Counted from the stretch's first letter, positions 23,901-33,722 are shown. The stretch: 43,748 nucleotides of DNA from DATKPC01 sp035524275 (GCA_035524275.1 DATKPC010000140.1:1-43748), one strand, 5' to 3'. Made by a program: numbers and translations. The notes: generated by a model from the letters alone, not told the origin.

Positions 23901-24530
23901 CTACGGCGCGCGGTAGGTGCCGTCGCCGTAAGGCGCCGCGCGGAACTCCGGCAGCGACTCCGCCCACTCCGACAGCGCGCGAAGCGCCGGGCAGGGCATC
24001 GCACCGGCGACCTGCGGCAGCGCCAACCGCGTGAACTGCCACGCGACCGCCGTCGTCAGCGTGGCCTGGTCGATCGCCGCACGGTTCGCCGGCGCGCGGG
24101 CAAGGTCCGACTCCAGCAGGCCGAAGGCCGCATGCAGCTGTCCGGTCACGCGCTCGAGCCACGGCGCATGCTGTTTCTCGGCCGGCCGCAGGTTCAATTC
24201 GTAGACGATCTGGACGCTTTTCTCGCATGCCGCGAGCGCGACGCCGATCGTCCGCAGCGCGCGCTGCCGGCCGCCGACGTCGCGCGGCATCAGCGAGCGG
24301 CCCGGCGCCGCCAGGCACTCGGCGTACTCGAGGATCAGCGTCGAGTCCATCAGGATCCCGCCGTCGTCGCAGACCAGCGTCGGCGCCTTGACGATCGGAT
24401 TGACGCGGCGGAAGTCGTCGAAGTTGCGGAACACCGACAGGGCCTCGTGCTCGAAGCGAAGGCCGAGCAGCTGCAGCGAGATCGCGACGCGCCGGACATA
24501 CGGCGAGTCGAGCATGCCGATCAGTTTCAT
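23901..24530 (-). CDS. Glutathione S-transferase family protein
   Basis: 209 residues with an N-terminal thioredoxin-like domain (MKLIGMLDSPYVRRVAISLQ; cis-proline in VKAPTLV; the glutathione gamma-glutamyl contact in DSTLILEYAE) and an all-helical C-terminal domain from residue 85. The active-site region is Ser-Pro-Tyr rather than Cys, which fits conjugation or binding roles of the YibF-like bacterial group, though subclass is uncertain. It lies 31 bases downstream of the OpgD-type gene on the same strand and may be co-transcribed. Substrate unknown. Confidence 0.9.
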   Translation of the reverse strand: MKLIGMLDSPYVRRVAISLQLLGLRFEHEALSVFRNFDDFRRVNPIVKAPTLVCDDGGILMDSTLILEYAECLAAPGRSLMPRDVGGRQRALRTIGVALAACEKSVQIVYELNLRPAEKQHAPWLERVTGQLHAAFGLLESDLARAPANRAAIDQATLTTAVAWQFTRLALPQVAGAMPCPALRALSEWAESLPEFRAAPYGDGTYRAP

Positions 24531-24561
24531 CAGGGCTCCCGAGGCCGAGGCTGGCCGCCGT

Positions 24562-26160
24562 TCAGAACTTGCGCTCCGCCGCGGGCGGCGGCGTCCACTG
24601 GTACATCCACGTCTCGGTGAGCGGCTTGCCGGCGAGGCGCAGGTACATCCGGAGGTTGATCGGCTCGGTGCTGTCGTCGACGGGCTTCAGGTCGAACAGG
24701 GCGCGCCAGCCCTGGATCGACGCCAGCGGTCGCGCCGAGGTGATCTCCACGCGACCGCGCGAGGCCTCGATCACCGGCTCGACCGCGGCGCGCGGATCGA
24801 GCGACGCGAGTTCGCCGCCGGCGAAATCGATCGCGAAGCGCCAGGAGAAGTACGGGCGGGGCTGGCCCACGATGCCGCCGATGCCGGTGCGCGTCGCCCG
24901 GACCGTGGCGGCCGCCGGCAGCGCCGACGGCGGATTCGTGCCCCAGGTCAGCCGGTAGGCGAAAAGGAGTTCCTCGCCGGCGCGCGGCGTCTCGGCGGGC
25001 CGCCAGAAGGCGACGATGTTGTCGAAGGTCTCGTCGGGCGTCGGCAGCTCGACGAGCATCACCGCCCCTTTGCCCCAGTCGCCCTTCGGCTCGACCCAGA
25101 CGCTCGGCCGCCGGTCGTAGAAGACGCCATCGTCCTGGTAATGATCGAAGTCATGGTCGCGCTGCATCAGACCGAAGCCGCGCGGGTTCTCGTCGAAGTA
25201 CGAGTTGACGTGGATCGTCGCCGGGTTCACGAGCGGGCGCCAGATCCATTCGCCGCTGCCGGTCTTCAGCTGCAGGCCGTCGACGTCGTGGATGTCCGGG
25301 CGCCAGTCGTTCGCCATCCGCCGGTCGTTCTCGCCGCACTGGTACATCGCGGTGAGCGGCGCGACGCCGAGCTGCTCGATCGGCTTGCGCGGATACAGCG
25401 CCGCGTCGACGTCCATCACGAAGTTCTCGCCCGGCCCGAGGATGAACCGGTATGCCCCGGCGACGCTCGGCGAATCGAGCAGGCCGTAGACCGTCACCGT
25501 CGGGGACCCGGGCTGCGGCCGCTCGAGCCAGTAGGCGACGAAGTTCGGGAACTCCTCCGGGTGCGACATGCCGGTATCGATGGCGAGCCCGCGCGCCGAC
25601 TGCCCGAACTGCTTCTCCCGCCCGACGGCGCGGAAGTACGACGCGCCCTGGAACGCCGCCACGTCGCGCACCCAGTCGTTGTCGAAGAGGAGCTTGAAGC
25701 CGGCGAAACCGAGGTCCTTCGGCAGCTCGCCCGGACGCACGCCGCTGCGCCCGTAGTCGAACATCGCCGAATCGTAGGCGAGTTCCTGCGCCTGGCCGTC
25801 GACGACCTCGTACATGCGCACCGGCGACTTGATCGTGAAGCCGAGGTGGAAGAAGCGCGCCTGGAAGCGCAGGCGCTGCTCGGCCCACAGCGAATGCTCC
25901 GGTCGGTACTGGATCGATTGCCAGCGGTCCCAGTCGAGCGACGCGAGCGGCTTGGGCAACGTCGATGGCGGCGCCCGATAGGCCTTGCCGGCAAGTTCGC
26001 GGGCATGACCCTTGAGCCAGGCGTAGTCGAAGGGCTGCCTGGCGCCGAGCGGCTTGAGTGCGGCGCGCGCCAGCACCGGCCCGGCGGCCCACGACAGCGC
26101 GGCGAGCAGCGCCGGGGCGGACTTCAGAAGCGCGCGTCGTCGTTCTTGCATCGTCGTCAT
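24562..26160 (-). CDS. opgD: Periplasmic glucan biosynthesis protein, OpgD/MdoD type
   Basis: 532-residue exported protein of the MdoG/OpgG-OpgD family, which shapes osmoregulated periplasmic glucans. The N-terminus carries a Tat signal: ERRRALLKSAPALLAALSWA with twin arginines and a hydrophobic core, cleaved near residue 34. OpgD rather than OpgG is typically Tat-exported. The family landmarks are YRPEHSLWAEQRLRFQARFF, the DVDAALYPRKPIEQLGVAPL segment, DIHDVDGLQ, and FDENPRGFGLMQRDHDFDHY. The length is normal. No opgH glucosyltransferase lies beside it. A nearby ATG three codons later is an alternative start. Confidence 0.92.
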   Translation of the reverse strand: MTTMQERRRALLKSAPALLAALSWAAGPVLARAALKPLGARQPFDYAWLKGHARELAGKAYRAPPSTLPKPLASLDWDRWQSIQYRPEHSLWAEQRLRFQARFFHLGFTIKSPVRMYEVVDGQAQELAYDSAMFDYGRSGVRPGELPKDLGFAGFKLLFDNDWVRDVAAFQGASYFRAVGREKQFGQSARGLAIDTGMSHPEEFPNFVAYWLERPQPGSPTVTVYGLLDSPSVAGAYRFILGPGENFVMDVDAALYPRKPIEQLGVAPLTAMYQCGENDRRMANDWRPDIHDVDGLQLKTGSGEWIWRPLVNPATIHVNSYFDENPRGFGLMQRDHDFDHYQDDGVFYDRRPSVWVEPKGDWGKGAVMLVELPTPDETFDNIVAFWRPAETPRAGEELLFAYRLTWGTNPPSALPAAATVRATRTGIGGIVGQPRPYFSWRFAIDFAGGELASLDPRAAVEPVIEASRGRVEITSARPLASIQGWRALFDLKPVDDSTEPINLRMYLRLAGKPLTETWMYQWTPPPAAERKF

Positions 26161-26906
26161 GATCTCCCGCTGCGGACCGGCGCCGGCCGTCGGCGGTGCC
26201 GGAAACTACCCGGCGGGAGAATACCGCGCCCCGCCCCGGGGCTGATAACCCATTGAATTGGCGGGAGAACATCCGTTCCTTGGGGGTGCGCAGGGCGATC
26301 GGCATTTCGCGCATATCGAAACGCGGATTTGATCGTTCGCGCGCGCCGCCGCGCTGACTACGCTCGCGCGTCAAGGGACAAGAAGGCGCAGACCCGCGCC
26401 GCGCCGCGCGAGACGTTCGAGGACGGGCGCGGGATCTGAGTACGGGCGAGCGCGTTGGCGGGTGCTCGGGGCCGTGCGGCGTCGTGTGCGCCCCGGCTAT
26501 CGTCATGCGGGAATATTCGTAGGCGACGGCGGGCGACGCCCCAAGCACGCTGTTGAAGAGTGCCTGCGCGACCCGCTTTTCGCCCTGACCCGGACGCATG
26601 GCCACCGTCGAGGACCTGCACCCGCGTCGTCGCGAGGGCGCGCAGGTCCGCGGCGGCGAAGCGCGCCAGGCGGCCGCTCGCGGAGGTCACGATCCACGCG
26701 CGCACGCCCCCGAGTGCCGCCTCGTGGCGTGGATCGCCACGCCGCACGCCCGTCGGCTTGGCTCGATAAGTCGTCCGCGCATAAGCTTCTTCGGATGGAT
26801 GGGTTGGAGGTGCCGCAGGTCCGGTGTACCGTCCGGCGGCTAGGCGATGCAACGATTCAACCGTGGGCCTGTGCGGCCGAGGGCACTTGCGAAAGAACCG
26901 TTCCCC
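26161..26906. other. 746-bp stretch without an intact gene
   Basis: Divergent region between opgD and the YeeE/YedE pair. The one thing I can point to is the possible rhodanese remnant at 26586-26712. The remainder shows only Arg/Pro/Ala-rich frames, no clear promoter and no repeat. Confidence 0.55.
26586..26712 (-). pseudogene. Possible rhodanese-domain remnant
   Basis: The minus strand encodes VRAWIVTSASGRLARFAAAD followed by LRALATTRVQVLDGGHAS. This resembles the strand-helix-strand of a rhodanese (sulfurtransferase) domain, where a DGG-x-A-W-type turn closes the repeat in multi-domain rhodaneses. No catalytic cysteine loop and no plausible start or full domain surround it. It lies directly beside sulfur-transport genes, which makes a decayed sulfur-metabolism gene plausible. 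The fragment is short, so the call is tentative. Confidence 0.35.
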
Positions 26907-27338
26907 ATGACCCAGTTCACGCCATGGAGTGCCCTGGCCGGCGGCGCGTTGATCGGGCTTGCCGCCGTGGCGCTGCTGGCCGCCGACGGCCGGATCGCGG
27001 GGGTGAGCGGCATTGCCGCAGGCCTTTGGGGCGCGCCGCGCGGCGACCGCGCGTGGCGCTGGCTGTTCAATCTCGGACTCGTCGTCGGTGCGGGCGCCTG
27101 GACGCTCGGCGGCCTCGCGTCGGTGCCCGTCGCGCGGCCGGAGTTTCCCGCGCCGCTGCTGGTCGTCGCCGGCCTTCTCGTCGGCTACGGCACCTCGCTC
27201 GCCGGGGGCTGCACGAGCGGCCACGGCGTCTGCGGGCTGGCGCGGTTCTCGTCGCGTTCGCTCGTCGCGACGCTCGTCTTCCTCGGCGTCGCGATGCTGA
27301 CGACCTTCATCGTGCGGCACGGTCTTCATGTCGGCTGA
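26907..27338 (+). CDS. YeeE/YedE-family sulfur transporter subunit, N-terminal half type
   Basis: Small integral membrane protein of 143 residues with about four hydrophobic helices. The key motif is SLAGGCTSGHGVCGLARFS, the conserved cysteine-containing GGCTSGHG...CG loop of YeeE/YedE proteins; members such as TsuA take up thiosulfate. The ATG at 26907 is chosen because the upstream extension (a GTG- or ATG-led 20 residues rich in Arg/Pro) is not membrane-like. The stop overlaps the next gene by 11 bases, so the two half-size proteins should be made together. Confidence 0.88.
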   Translation: MTQFTPWSALAGGALIGLAAVALLAADGRIAGVSGIAAGLWGAPRGDRAWRWLFNLGLVVGAGAWTLGGLASVPVARPEFPAPLLVVAGLLVGYGTSLAGGCTSGHGVCGLARFSSRSLVATLVFLGVAMLTTFIVRHGLHVG

Positions 27339-27789
27339 GGTCGCGGTCGACGGCGGCGCCCGTGCCGTCACGCTGCAAGCGATCGCGGCATTCTTCGCCG
27401 GCGGCGTGTTCGGCATCGGGCTCGCGGAGGCGCGGATGATCGATCCGCGCAAGGTGCTCGCGTTTCTCGACGTCGCCGGTGCATGGGACCCGAGCCTGCT
27501 GTTCGTGCTCGGCGGCGCGGTTGTCGTTGCAGCGCTGGGATATCGACTCGTGTTGCGACGGCCGGCGCCCCTGTTCGACGCGCGATTCCAGCTTCCGGCG
27601 TCCGTCGCGGTCGATGTTCCGCTCGTCGTCGGCGCCGCGGTCTTCGGCGTCGGCTGGGGCCTCGGCGGCTATTGCCCCGGTCCGGCGATCGCCTCGCTGG
27701 GCTACGGCAATCCGGAGGCGTTCTGGTTCGTGCCGGCGATGCTGGCGGGCGCCTGGCTGCAGCGGCTTCGAGCCCGGCGGGTGCGGTAG
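27328..27789 (+). CDS. YeeE/YedE-family sulfur transporter subunit, second half
   Basis: 153 residues, about four membrane helices, with GVFGIGLAEARMIDPRKVLAF near the start and GWGLGGYCPGPAIASLGYG in the second half. The Cys in YCPGP pairs with the cysteines of the preceding protein in this transporter family. The two genes overlap by 11 bases. Together they form the split version of a full YedE transporter, probably for thiosulfate or a related sulfur compound; the substrate is inferred from family only. Confidence 0.88.
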   Translation: MSAEVAVDGGARAVTLQAIAAFFAGGVFGIGLAEARMIDPRKVLAFLDVAGAWDPSLLFVLGGAVVVAALGYRLVLRRPAPLFDARFQLPASVAVDVPLVVGAAVFGVGWGLGGYCPGPAIASLGYGNPEAFWFVPAMLAGAWLQRLRARRVR

Positions 27790-27836
27790 AACGCGGCGTC
27801 GACGTCGAGGAACTTCCGTCCGGTGTACGGATGGCG

Positions 27837-27856
27837 CGGAACGACCGGATGTTCCG
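27837..27856. terminator. Inverted repeat after the sulfur transporter pair
   Basis: CGGAAC - 8 nt - GTTCCG, perfect 6-bp arms, 48 bases past the stop of the second transporter gene and before the converging hppD. No T-run follows. It could be a weak terminator or an operator. Confidence 0.25.
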
Positions 27857-27879
27857 ATGCGGGGAAGGTGCGGCCCGGT

Positions 27880-28011
27880 TCAGGCTTCGCGCCGTAGCCG
27901 GCAGTCCATGCCAGCGCGCCGTCGTGCGCCGCCGGTCAGGCCGTCGAGGAAGGCCACGTACGGCGCCGAGAGCGACTCGTCGGCGAGCACCCTGTTCGCG
28001 AACGCGGTGTC
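27880..28011 (-). pseudogene. Possible C-terminal fragment of a lost gene
   Basis: An open frame of 43 codons ending in TGA, just downstream of hppD on the same strand. It reads DTAFANRVLADESLSAPYVA then FLDGLTGG and a basic tail, with nearly every third base G or C, like real coding sequence here. I recognise no family. The frame is open further upstream but merges into the other frame of hppD, so it could be a decayed tail or a very small gene starting at an internal GTG. Confidence 0.2.
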
Positions 28012-28033
28012 GCCGCTGCCGCCGCGCCGCGGC

Positions 28034-29116
28034 TCAGGCGCCGGCCTTCAGCGCGCCGCGGCGAATCTGGTCCCGCTCGAGCGATTCGAACAGCGCCTTG
28101 AAGTTGCCTTCGCCGAATCCCTCGTCGTTCTTGCGTTGGATGAACTCGAAGAAGACCGGCCCGAGCAGCGTCTCGGAGAAGATCTGCAGCAGCAGGCGCT
28201 TCTCGCCGCCGGCCGTCGACCCGTCGAGCAGGATGCCGCGCGCGCGAAGCGCCTCGACGGGCTCGCCATGCCCGGGGAGGCGTTCCTCCAGCATCGCGTA
28301 GTAGATGTCGTTCGGCGCGGTCATCAGCGGCACGCCGGCCAGCTGCAGCGCGTCGACGCTGGCGAGCAGGTCGTCGGTGAGGAGCGCGATGTGCTGGATG
28401 CCCTCGCCGTTGAACTTCATCAGGAATTCCTCGATCTGCCCGGTGCCGCCCTGGCCCGACTCCTCGTTGAGCGGGATGCGGATCAGGCCATCGGGCGCGG
28501 TCATCGCGCGGCTCGTCAGGCCGGTGTATTCGCCCTTGATGTCGAAGTAGCGGATCTCGCGGAAGTTGAAGATCCGCTCGTAGAACGCGCCCCAGAACGC
28601 CATCCGGCCGCGATAGACATTGTGGGTCAGGTGGTCGATCAGGCGGAAGCCATGCCCGCGCGGATGTCGTTGCGCGCCGGGGACGAATTCGAAGTCGATG
28701 TCGTAGATGCTCTTGCCGTCCTCGAAGCGGTCGATCAGGTACAGCGGCGCGCCGCCGATCCCCTTGATCGCCGGCAGGCGCAGTTCCATCGGACCGGTGG
28801 GCACGTCGATCGGCTGGGCGCCGAGTTCCAGCGCGCGCGCGTAGGCAAGGTGCGAGTCCTTGACGCGGAAAGCCATCGCACAGGCGCTCGGTCCGTGCTC
28901 GGCGGCGAAATATCCCGCGAGGCTGCGCGGCTCGCGGTTGACGATGAAGTTGATGTCGCCTTGCCGGTAGAGCAGGACGTCCTTGCTGCGGTGGCGCGCG
29001 ACGAGCGAGAAGCCCATCTTCTCGAACAGCGGCTCCAGCACGTGCGGGCCGGGCGAGGCGAACTCGACGAATTCGAAACCCATCAGGCCCATCGGATTGG
29101 GGAACAGGTCGGCCAT
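28034..29116 (-). CDS. hppD: 4-Hydroxyphenylpyruvate dioxygenase
   Basis: Non-haem iron enzyme of tyrosine catabolism converting 4-hydroxyphenylpyruvate to homogentisate. The 360 residues form two vicinal-oxygen-chelate halves. The iron ligands fall in RLIDHLTHNVYRG (His), GEGIQHIALLTDD (His) and GPVFFEFIQRKND (Glu); GFGEGNFKALFESLERDQ closes the active site as in the family. The start at 29116 is preceded by GGAG. It is 38 bases downstream of pobA, in the same direction. No homogentisate dioxygenase gene is next to it, so the pathway continues elsewhere. Confidence 0.96.
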   Translation of the reverse strand: MADLFPNPMGLMGFEFVEFASPGPHVLEPLFEKMGFSLVARHRSKDVLLYRQGDINFIVNREPRSLAGYFAAEHGPSACAMAFRVKDSHLAYARALELGAQPIDVPTGPMELRLPAIKGIGGAPLYLIDRFEDGKSIYDIDFEFVPGAQRHPRGHGFRLIDHLTHNVYRGRMAFWGAFYERIFNFREIRYFDIKGEYTGLTSRAMTAPDGLIRIPLNEESGQGGTGQIEEFLMKFNGEGIQHIALLTDDLLASVDALQLAGVPLMTAPNDIYYAMLEERLPGHGEPVEALRARGILLDGSTAGGEKRLLLQIFSETLLGPVFFEFIQRKNDEGFGEGNFKALFESLERDQIRRGALKAGA

Positions 29117-29154
29117 CGCGGGCTCCGGAGGCGGTTGAACGAGGGAGCGCCGAG

Positions 29155-30369
29155 TCAGGCGGCGCGGCCGGCGGGCTGCCCGAAGTCGAGCGGCAGGCCG
29201 ACGTAGTTCTCGGCGATCGTTCGCGAGCCGGCTTCGGAGTGCAGCAGGTAGTCGAGCTCGGCGTGCTGGAACTTCGCGGTGATCGGGCCGTCGTCGGGAA
29301 AACGGTGCATCAGCGTCGTGAACCACCACGAGAAACGCTCGGCGCGCCAGATGCGGGCGAGGCAGCGGGCCGAATAGGCATCGATGCCCGCGTCGCTGCG
29401 TTCGGCGTAATGCTCGATGAGCGCCGAGGACAGGTATTTCACGTCGGTCGCCGCGAGGTTCAGCCCCTTCGCGCCGGTCGGCGGCACGATGTGGCCGGCG
29501 TCGCCGGCGAGGAACAGCCGCCCGAAGCGCATCGGCTCGGTGACGAAGCTGCGCAGCGGCGCGATGCTCTTCTCGATCGACGGCCCGGTGGCGAGTCGAT
29601 CGCGCGCTTCGTCGTCGAGGCGCAGCCGCAGTTCCTGCCAGAACGCATCGTCGGTCCATTCCTCGACCCGGTCGGTCAACGGGACCTGCACGTAGTAGCG
29701 GCTGCGCGTGCGGCTGCGCATCGAGCACAACGCGAAGCCGCGCGCGCTGTTCACGTAGATCAGCTCGTCGGAGACCGGCGGCGTATCCGCCAGCAGGCCG
29801 AGCCAGCCGAACGGGTAGACCTTCTCGTATTCGACGAGTGCGCCGCGCGGGACGCTGGCGCGGCAGACGCCGTGGAAGCCGTCGCAGCCGGCGACGAAGT
29901 CGCAGCGGATCTCGTGCGCCAGCCCGTCCTTCTCATAGGTAACGCGCGGCGACGACGTATCGAAGCCGTGGACCGCGACCTTCGCCGCCTCGTAGACGGT
30001 CGGCAGGCCGGCCGCGCGGCGCGCATCCATCAGGTCGCGGGTCAGTTCCGTCTGGCCATAGACCATGACGTTCTTGCCGCCGGTCAGCCGGTTCATGTCG
30101 ACCCGATGCCGCTGGTTGTTCCACAGGATCTCGAATCCGCCGTGGACCAGGCCCTCGCGGTGCATCCGCTCGCCGACGCCGGCCTCGTCCATCAGGTCGA
30201 TGCAGACCTGCTCCAGGATGCCGGCGCGAATCCGCGCCAGCACGTAGTCGCCGGACTGCCGCTCGAGGATCACCGCGTCGATCCCGGCGCGGGCCAGCAG
30301 CTGGCCGAGCAGCAGGCCGGACGGTCCGGCGCCGATGATCGCGACCTGGGTCCGGGTAGGAGGGGTCAT
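29155..30369 (-). CDS. pobA: 4-Hydroxybenzoate 3-monooxygenase
   Basis: FAD monooxygenase that hydroxylates 4-hydroxybenzoate to protocatechuate with NADPH and O2. The 404 residues include the dinucleotide-binding GAGPSGLLLGQLLARAG, the early RIRAGILEQ and VMVYGQTELTRDL motifs, the bifunctional DG motif in CDFVAGCDGFHG, and the second FAD site FLAGDAGHIVPPTGAKGLNL. These are close to the known PobA pattern. It lies between a ferredoxin-reductase-like gene and hppD on the same strand. No PobR regulator or protocatechuate genes are adjacent. Confidence 0.95.
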   Translation of the reverse strand: MTPPTRTQVAIIGAGPSGLLLGQLLARAGIDAVILERQSGDYVLARIRAGILEQVCIDLMDEAGVGERMHREGLVHGGFEILWNNQRHRVDMNRLTGGKNVMVYGQTELTRDLMDARRAAGLPTVYEAAKVAVHGFDTSSPRVTYEKDGLAHEIRCDFVAGCDGFHGVCRASVPRGALVEYEKVYPFGWLGLLADTPPVSDELIYVNSARGFALCSMRSRTRSRYYVQVPLTDRVEEWTDDAFWQELRLRLDDEARDRLATGPSIEKSIAPLRSFVTEPMRFGRLFLAGDAGHIVPPTGAKGLNLAATDVKYLSSALIEHYAERSDAGIDAYSARCLARIWRAERFSWWFTTLMHRFPDDGPITAKFQHAELDYLLHSEAGSRTIAENYVGLPLDFGQPAGRAA

Positions 30370-30408
30370 CGCTTCGCCTCGTGTGGAACCGCGTCGGGGA
30401 CGCGCATC

Positions 30409-31626
30409 TCAAAGGAACGACTTCAGCGGCCTTGCCGGGTCGCAGGCGGCCTGCGGATCCGGGTTCGCGCGCGCTTCGAGCAGCTTGCGTGCGGCCATGT
30501 GGTCCAGCGGCGCGTTGACCGATTCGACGCACGCGAGGCGGCCGCCCGCGTAGTGCAGCAGCGAGAACGTGGCAGGCGTCGCGCCGGGCCGTCGATGACA
30601 CGTCGCCTCGGCCGGCAGCAGCCCGGCCATCTGCAGGCGCAGGCTACCCTGGTCGGACCAGAACCACGGCGTCGGGTCGTAGGGCGTCGAGGCGCCGGTC
30701 AACGTCGCGACGGCGACCTTCGCCTGGTCGTTCGCGTTCTGGACCGATTCGAGGCGAACGTGCCGCCCGCCGCCCGGCGCCGGAAAGCTGGCGCAGTCGC
30801 CGATCGCGAGGATGTCGGGATCGGACGTGCGCATCCGCGCATCGACGACGATTCCGTTGTCGCAGTGAAGGCCGGCCTGCGTCGCGAGCGCATGTTCCGG
30901 AGCCGCGCCGATGCCCAGCAGCACCGTGTCGACGTCCTGCGGCGTGCCGTCGACCGCCAGGGATCGCAGGCGGAACCCGTGAATCACGAAGTCGCCGACG
31001 GCCACGCCGACGCGCACTTCGATGCCCGCCGCCCGGTGCGTCTGAAGGACGTGCTCCGACAAGGCGGCCGACGTCGAGCGCAGCAGCAGCCTCGGCGCGG
31101 CTTCCAGCACGTCGACCGCCTTGCCCAGGCCGCGGGCCGTCGCGGCCACTTCGAGGCCGATGAAGCCGCCGCCGATGACGGTCAGTCGCGAGATCCCGGC
31201 GAGCCGTTGTCGCAGCGCGACGGCGTCGGCTGCGGTACGGATCACCGCGACGTTTTCCAGCCCCGCCGGCAGGTGCGGCAGCCGTCGCGCCCGGGTGCCG
31301 GTCGCCAGCACGACGTGGCGGTAGCGCAGCGTCGCGCCGGATTTCAGCTCGACGAGGCGCGCCGCGCGATCGATGCGGACGGCCGGATCGGCGCGGTGCA
31401 GCGTGATGCCGGCCTCGCGGTACCAGGCTTCGACGCGGTGCAGTTGAATCGGTTCGTCCGGATTCTTCAGGAAGGTCTTGGACAGTGGCGGCCGCTGGTA
31501 CGGCAGCTCCGGCTCCTCGCACACCAGATCGGTTCTCGGCCCCAGGCCGCTCGCCGCGAGAGCGACGCATGCCTGGGCCCCCGCATGGCCGCCGCCGATG
31601 ACGACAATCCGCTCTTCGTCGGCCAT
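30409..31626 (-). CDS. Ferredoxin/rubredoxin reductase-like FAD oxidoreductase
   Basis: 405-residue flavoprotein with FAD-binding VVIGGGHAGAQACVALAASG at the start, the pyridine-nucleotide site LTVIGGGFIGLEVAATARGL in the middle, and DILAIGDCASFPAP with the second FAD contact. This is the layout of the reductase components of aromatic-ring dioxygenases and P450 systems, which pass electrons from NAD(P)H to a small ferredoxin. LPYQRPPLSKTFL near the start is typical. There is no ferredoxin or oxygenase next to it, so its partner is unknown. The ribosome site GGAAGAGG sits just before the ATG. Confidence 0.9.
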   Translation of the reverse strand: MADEERIVVIGGGHAGAQACVALAASGLGPRTDLVCEEPELPYQRPPLSKTFLKNPDEPIQLHRVEAWYREAGITLHRADPAVRIDRAARLVELKSGATLRYRHVVLATGTRARRLPHLPAGLENVAVIRTAADAVALRQRLAGISRLTVIGGGFIGLEVAATARGLGKAVDVLEAAPRLLLRSTSAALSEHVLQTHRAAGIEVRVGVAVGDFVIHGFRLRSLAVDGTPQDVDTVLLGIGAAPEHALATQAGLHCDNGIVVDARMRTSDPDILAIGDCASFPAPGGGRHVRLESVQNANDQAKVAVATLTGASTPYDPTPWFWSDQGSLRLQMAGLLPAEATCHRRPGATPATFSLLHYAGGRLACVESVNAPLDHMAARKLLEARANPDPQAACDPARPLKSFL

Positions 31627-31702
31627 GATCCTCTTCCGTTACCCCTGGCGTCATGTCGCCACATGCCCGCGGCACAGCGGAGAATGCGGCGTCCTCGGGG
31701 TT

Positions 31703-32095
31703 TCAGGCCTTGGCGCTGACCCTGCCGTCCTTGCCGACGGCCAGCTGCTTCCCGGCGATCGCGTTCGCGATCGCCTGGAACGTGGCCGACTGCACGCGCT
31801 TCAGGTCGGCCGACGCGAGCCCCTTGTCGTAGCCCTTAGCCGCGAGCACGGCACGGACGAGATCGGCCTGCGTGGACGGTTTCGTCGCGAGCTTCTTCAG
31901 CAGGACGAGCGCTTCGCCGCGCGCGAACCAGCTCTTGCGCTTGGCGGTCTTGGCCGGTTTGCCGGATTTCGCCGGCTTCGCGCCGGCCTGCTTCGCGGCC
32001 TTCGCCGACGCCGCGGCGATCCGCTCGTTAAGGGACTTCAGTTCGCGGACAAGGCGCGCCTGTTTCTCGAACAGCGCCACCATCTGGGTGCTCAT
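31703..32095 (-). CDS. Small basic protein with Lys/Ala-rich linker
   Basis: 130 residues, not assigned to a family. Residues 1-35 form an amphipathic helix or short coiled coil (ALFEKQARLVRELKSLNERI). Residues 33-55 are a Lys/Ala/Pro linker (AAKQAGAKPAKSGKPAKTAK), like a nucleoid-protein tail. The C-terminal 75 residues (WFARGEALVLLKKLATKPST then QADLVRAVLAAKGYDKGL) could be a small winged helix. DNA binding is a guess from charge and layout. The ATG at 32095 is favoured over 32152 because AAGAAGG precedes it; the longer form adds an unlikely start. Confidence 0.6.
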   Translation of the reverse strand: MSTQMVALFEKQARLVRELKSLNERIAAASAKAAKQAGAKPAKSGKPAKTAKRKSWFARGEALVLLKKLATKPSTQADLVRAVLAAKGYDKGLASADLKRVQSATFQAIANAIAGKQLAVGKDGRVSAKA

Positions 32096-32166
32096 GGGCC
32101 GGACCTTCTTATTCAATGTCAATGGGCTCAGGACAGCGGGTGATGCTAGCACTCCGCATCGTACGT

Positions 32167-32182
32167 GGCCGCGGACGCGGCC
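32167..32182. promoter_or_regulatory. GC-rich palindrome upstream of the small basic protein
   Basis: GGCCGCG-GA-CGCGGCC, a perfect 7-bp dyad with a 2-bp centre, between the OYE-type gene and the small basic protein. It could be a protein binding site or an RNA stem at the end of the OYE transcript. Its composition makes chance a real alternative. Confidence 0.2.
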
Positions 32183-32296
32183 GCTCGAAAGCGGTCACGC
32201 GCCCGCTGCGGAAGGCCGCCGTCGCGCGGTGAATCTACCCGGCTTTCGGGCGCAAGGCTTTCCGCGCCGCCGTACCGCGGTCAACCGGCGGGCGCG

Positions 32297-33373
<1,077 letters not shown>

Positions 33374-33722
33374 CAGGGGGCTCCTATGTGCCATGGGGGT
33401 GAACCCTATTCTGCCAAATGAACCTGCACGCCGCTCCCGCGTCGCCGCAATCGTCCGAGGCTGGAAGCCGCGTTGGAAATTCCACGAAAAGTCATCCGCC
33501 GTCCTGCCGCCCCGCCCGTAAACTATGTCGGGCCGATGCCTCGAAGCGAGGACGCCGACTGGCGGCCGCCCGCTGCCGTTCGGCCTGGGCGGCATTCCGA
33601 CGTCGGGCCGACCCCTCATCCTTAACGATGCCGCCGATGGTCACGTGGAGCGATTTCCGTGCCGGGGCGGCGGCGGACCGCCCATGGCGCCGCAGCACGG
33701 ACATGGCTTCGGAGATCAGGAC
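33374..33722. other. 349-bp divergent intergenic region
   Basis: Separates the OYE gene from the sugar aminotransferase gene and must hold both promoters. I see a TAAACT element at 33518-33523 that could be a plus-strand -10 box, and no convincing operator. A 102-codon open frame here (33418-33726) has no protein-like features. Confidence 0.4.

Noticed and set aside
26462..26620. Transposase-like tail on the minus strand.
   Set aside because: The few residues recalling a transposase end are too short, and no terminal inverted repeats or target duplications are seen.
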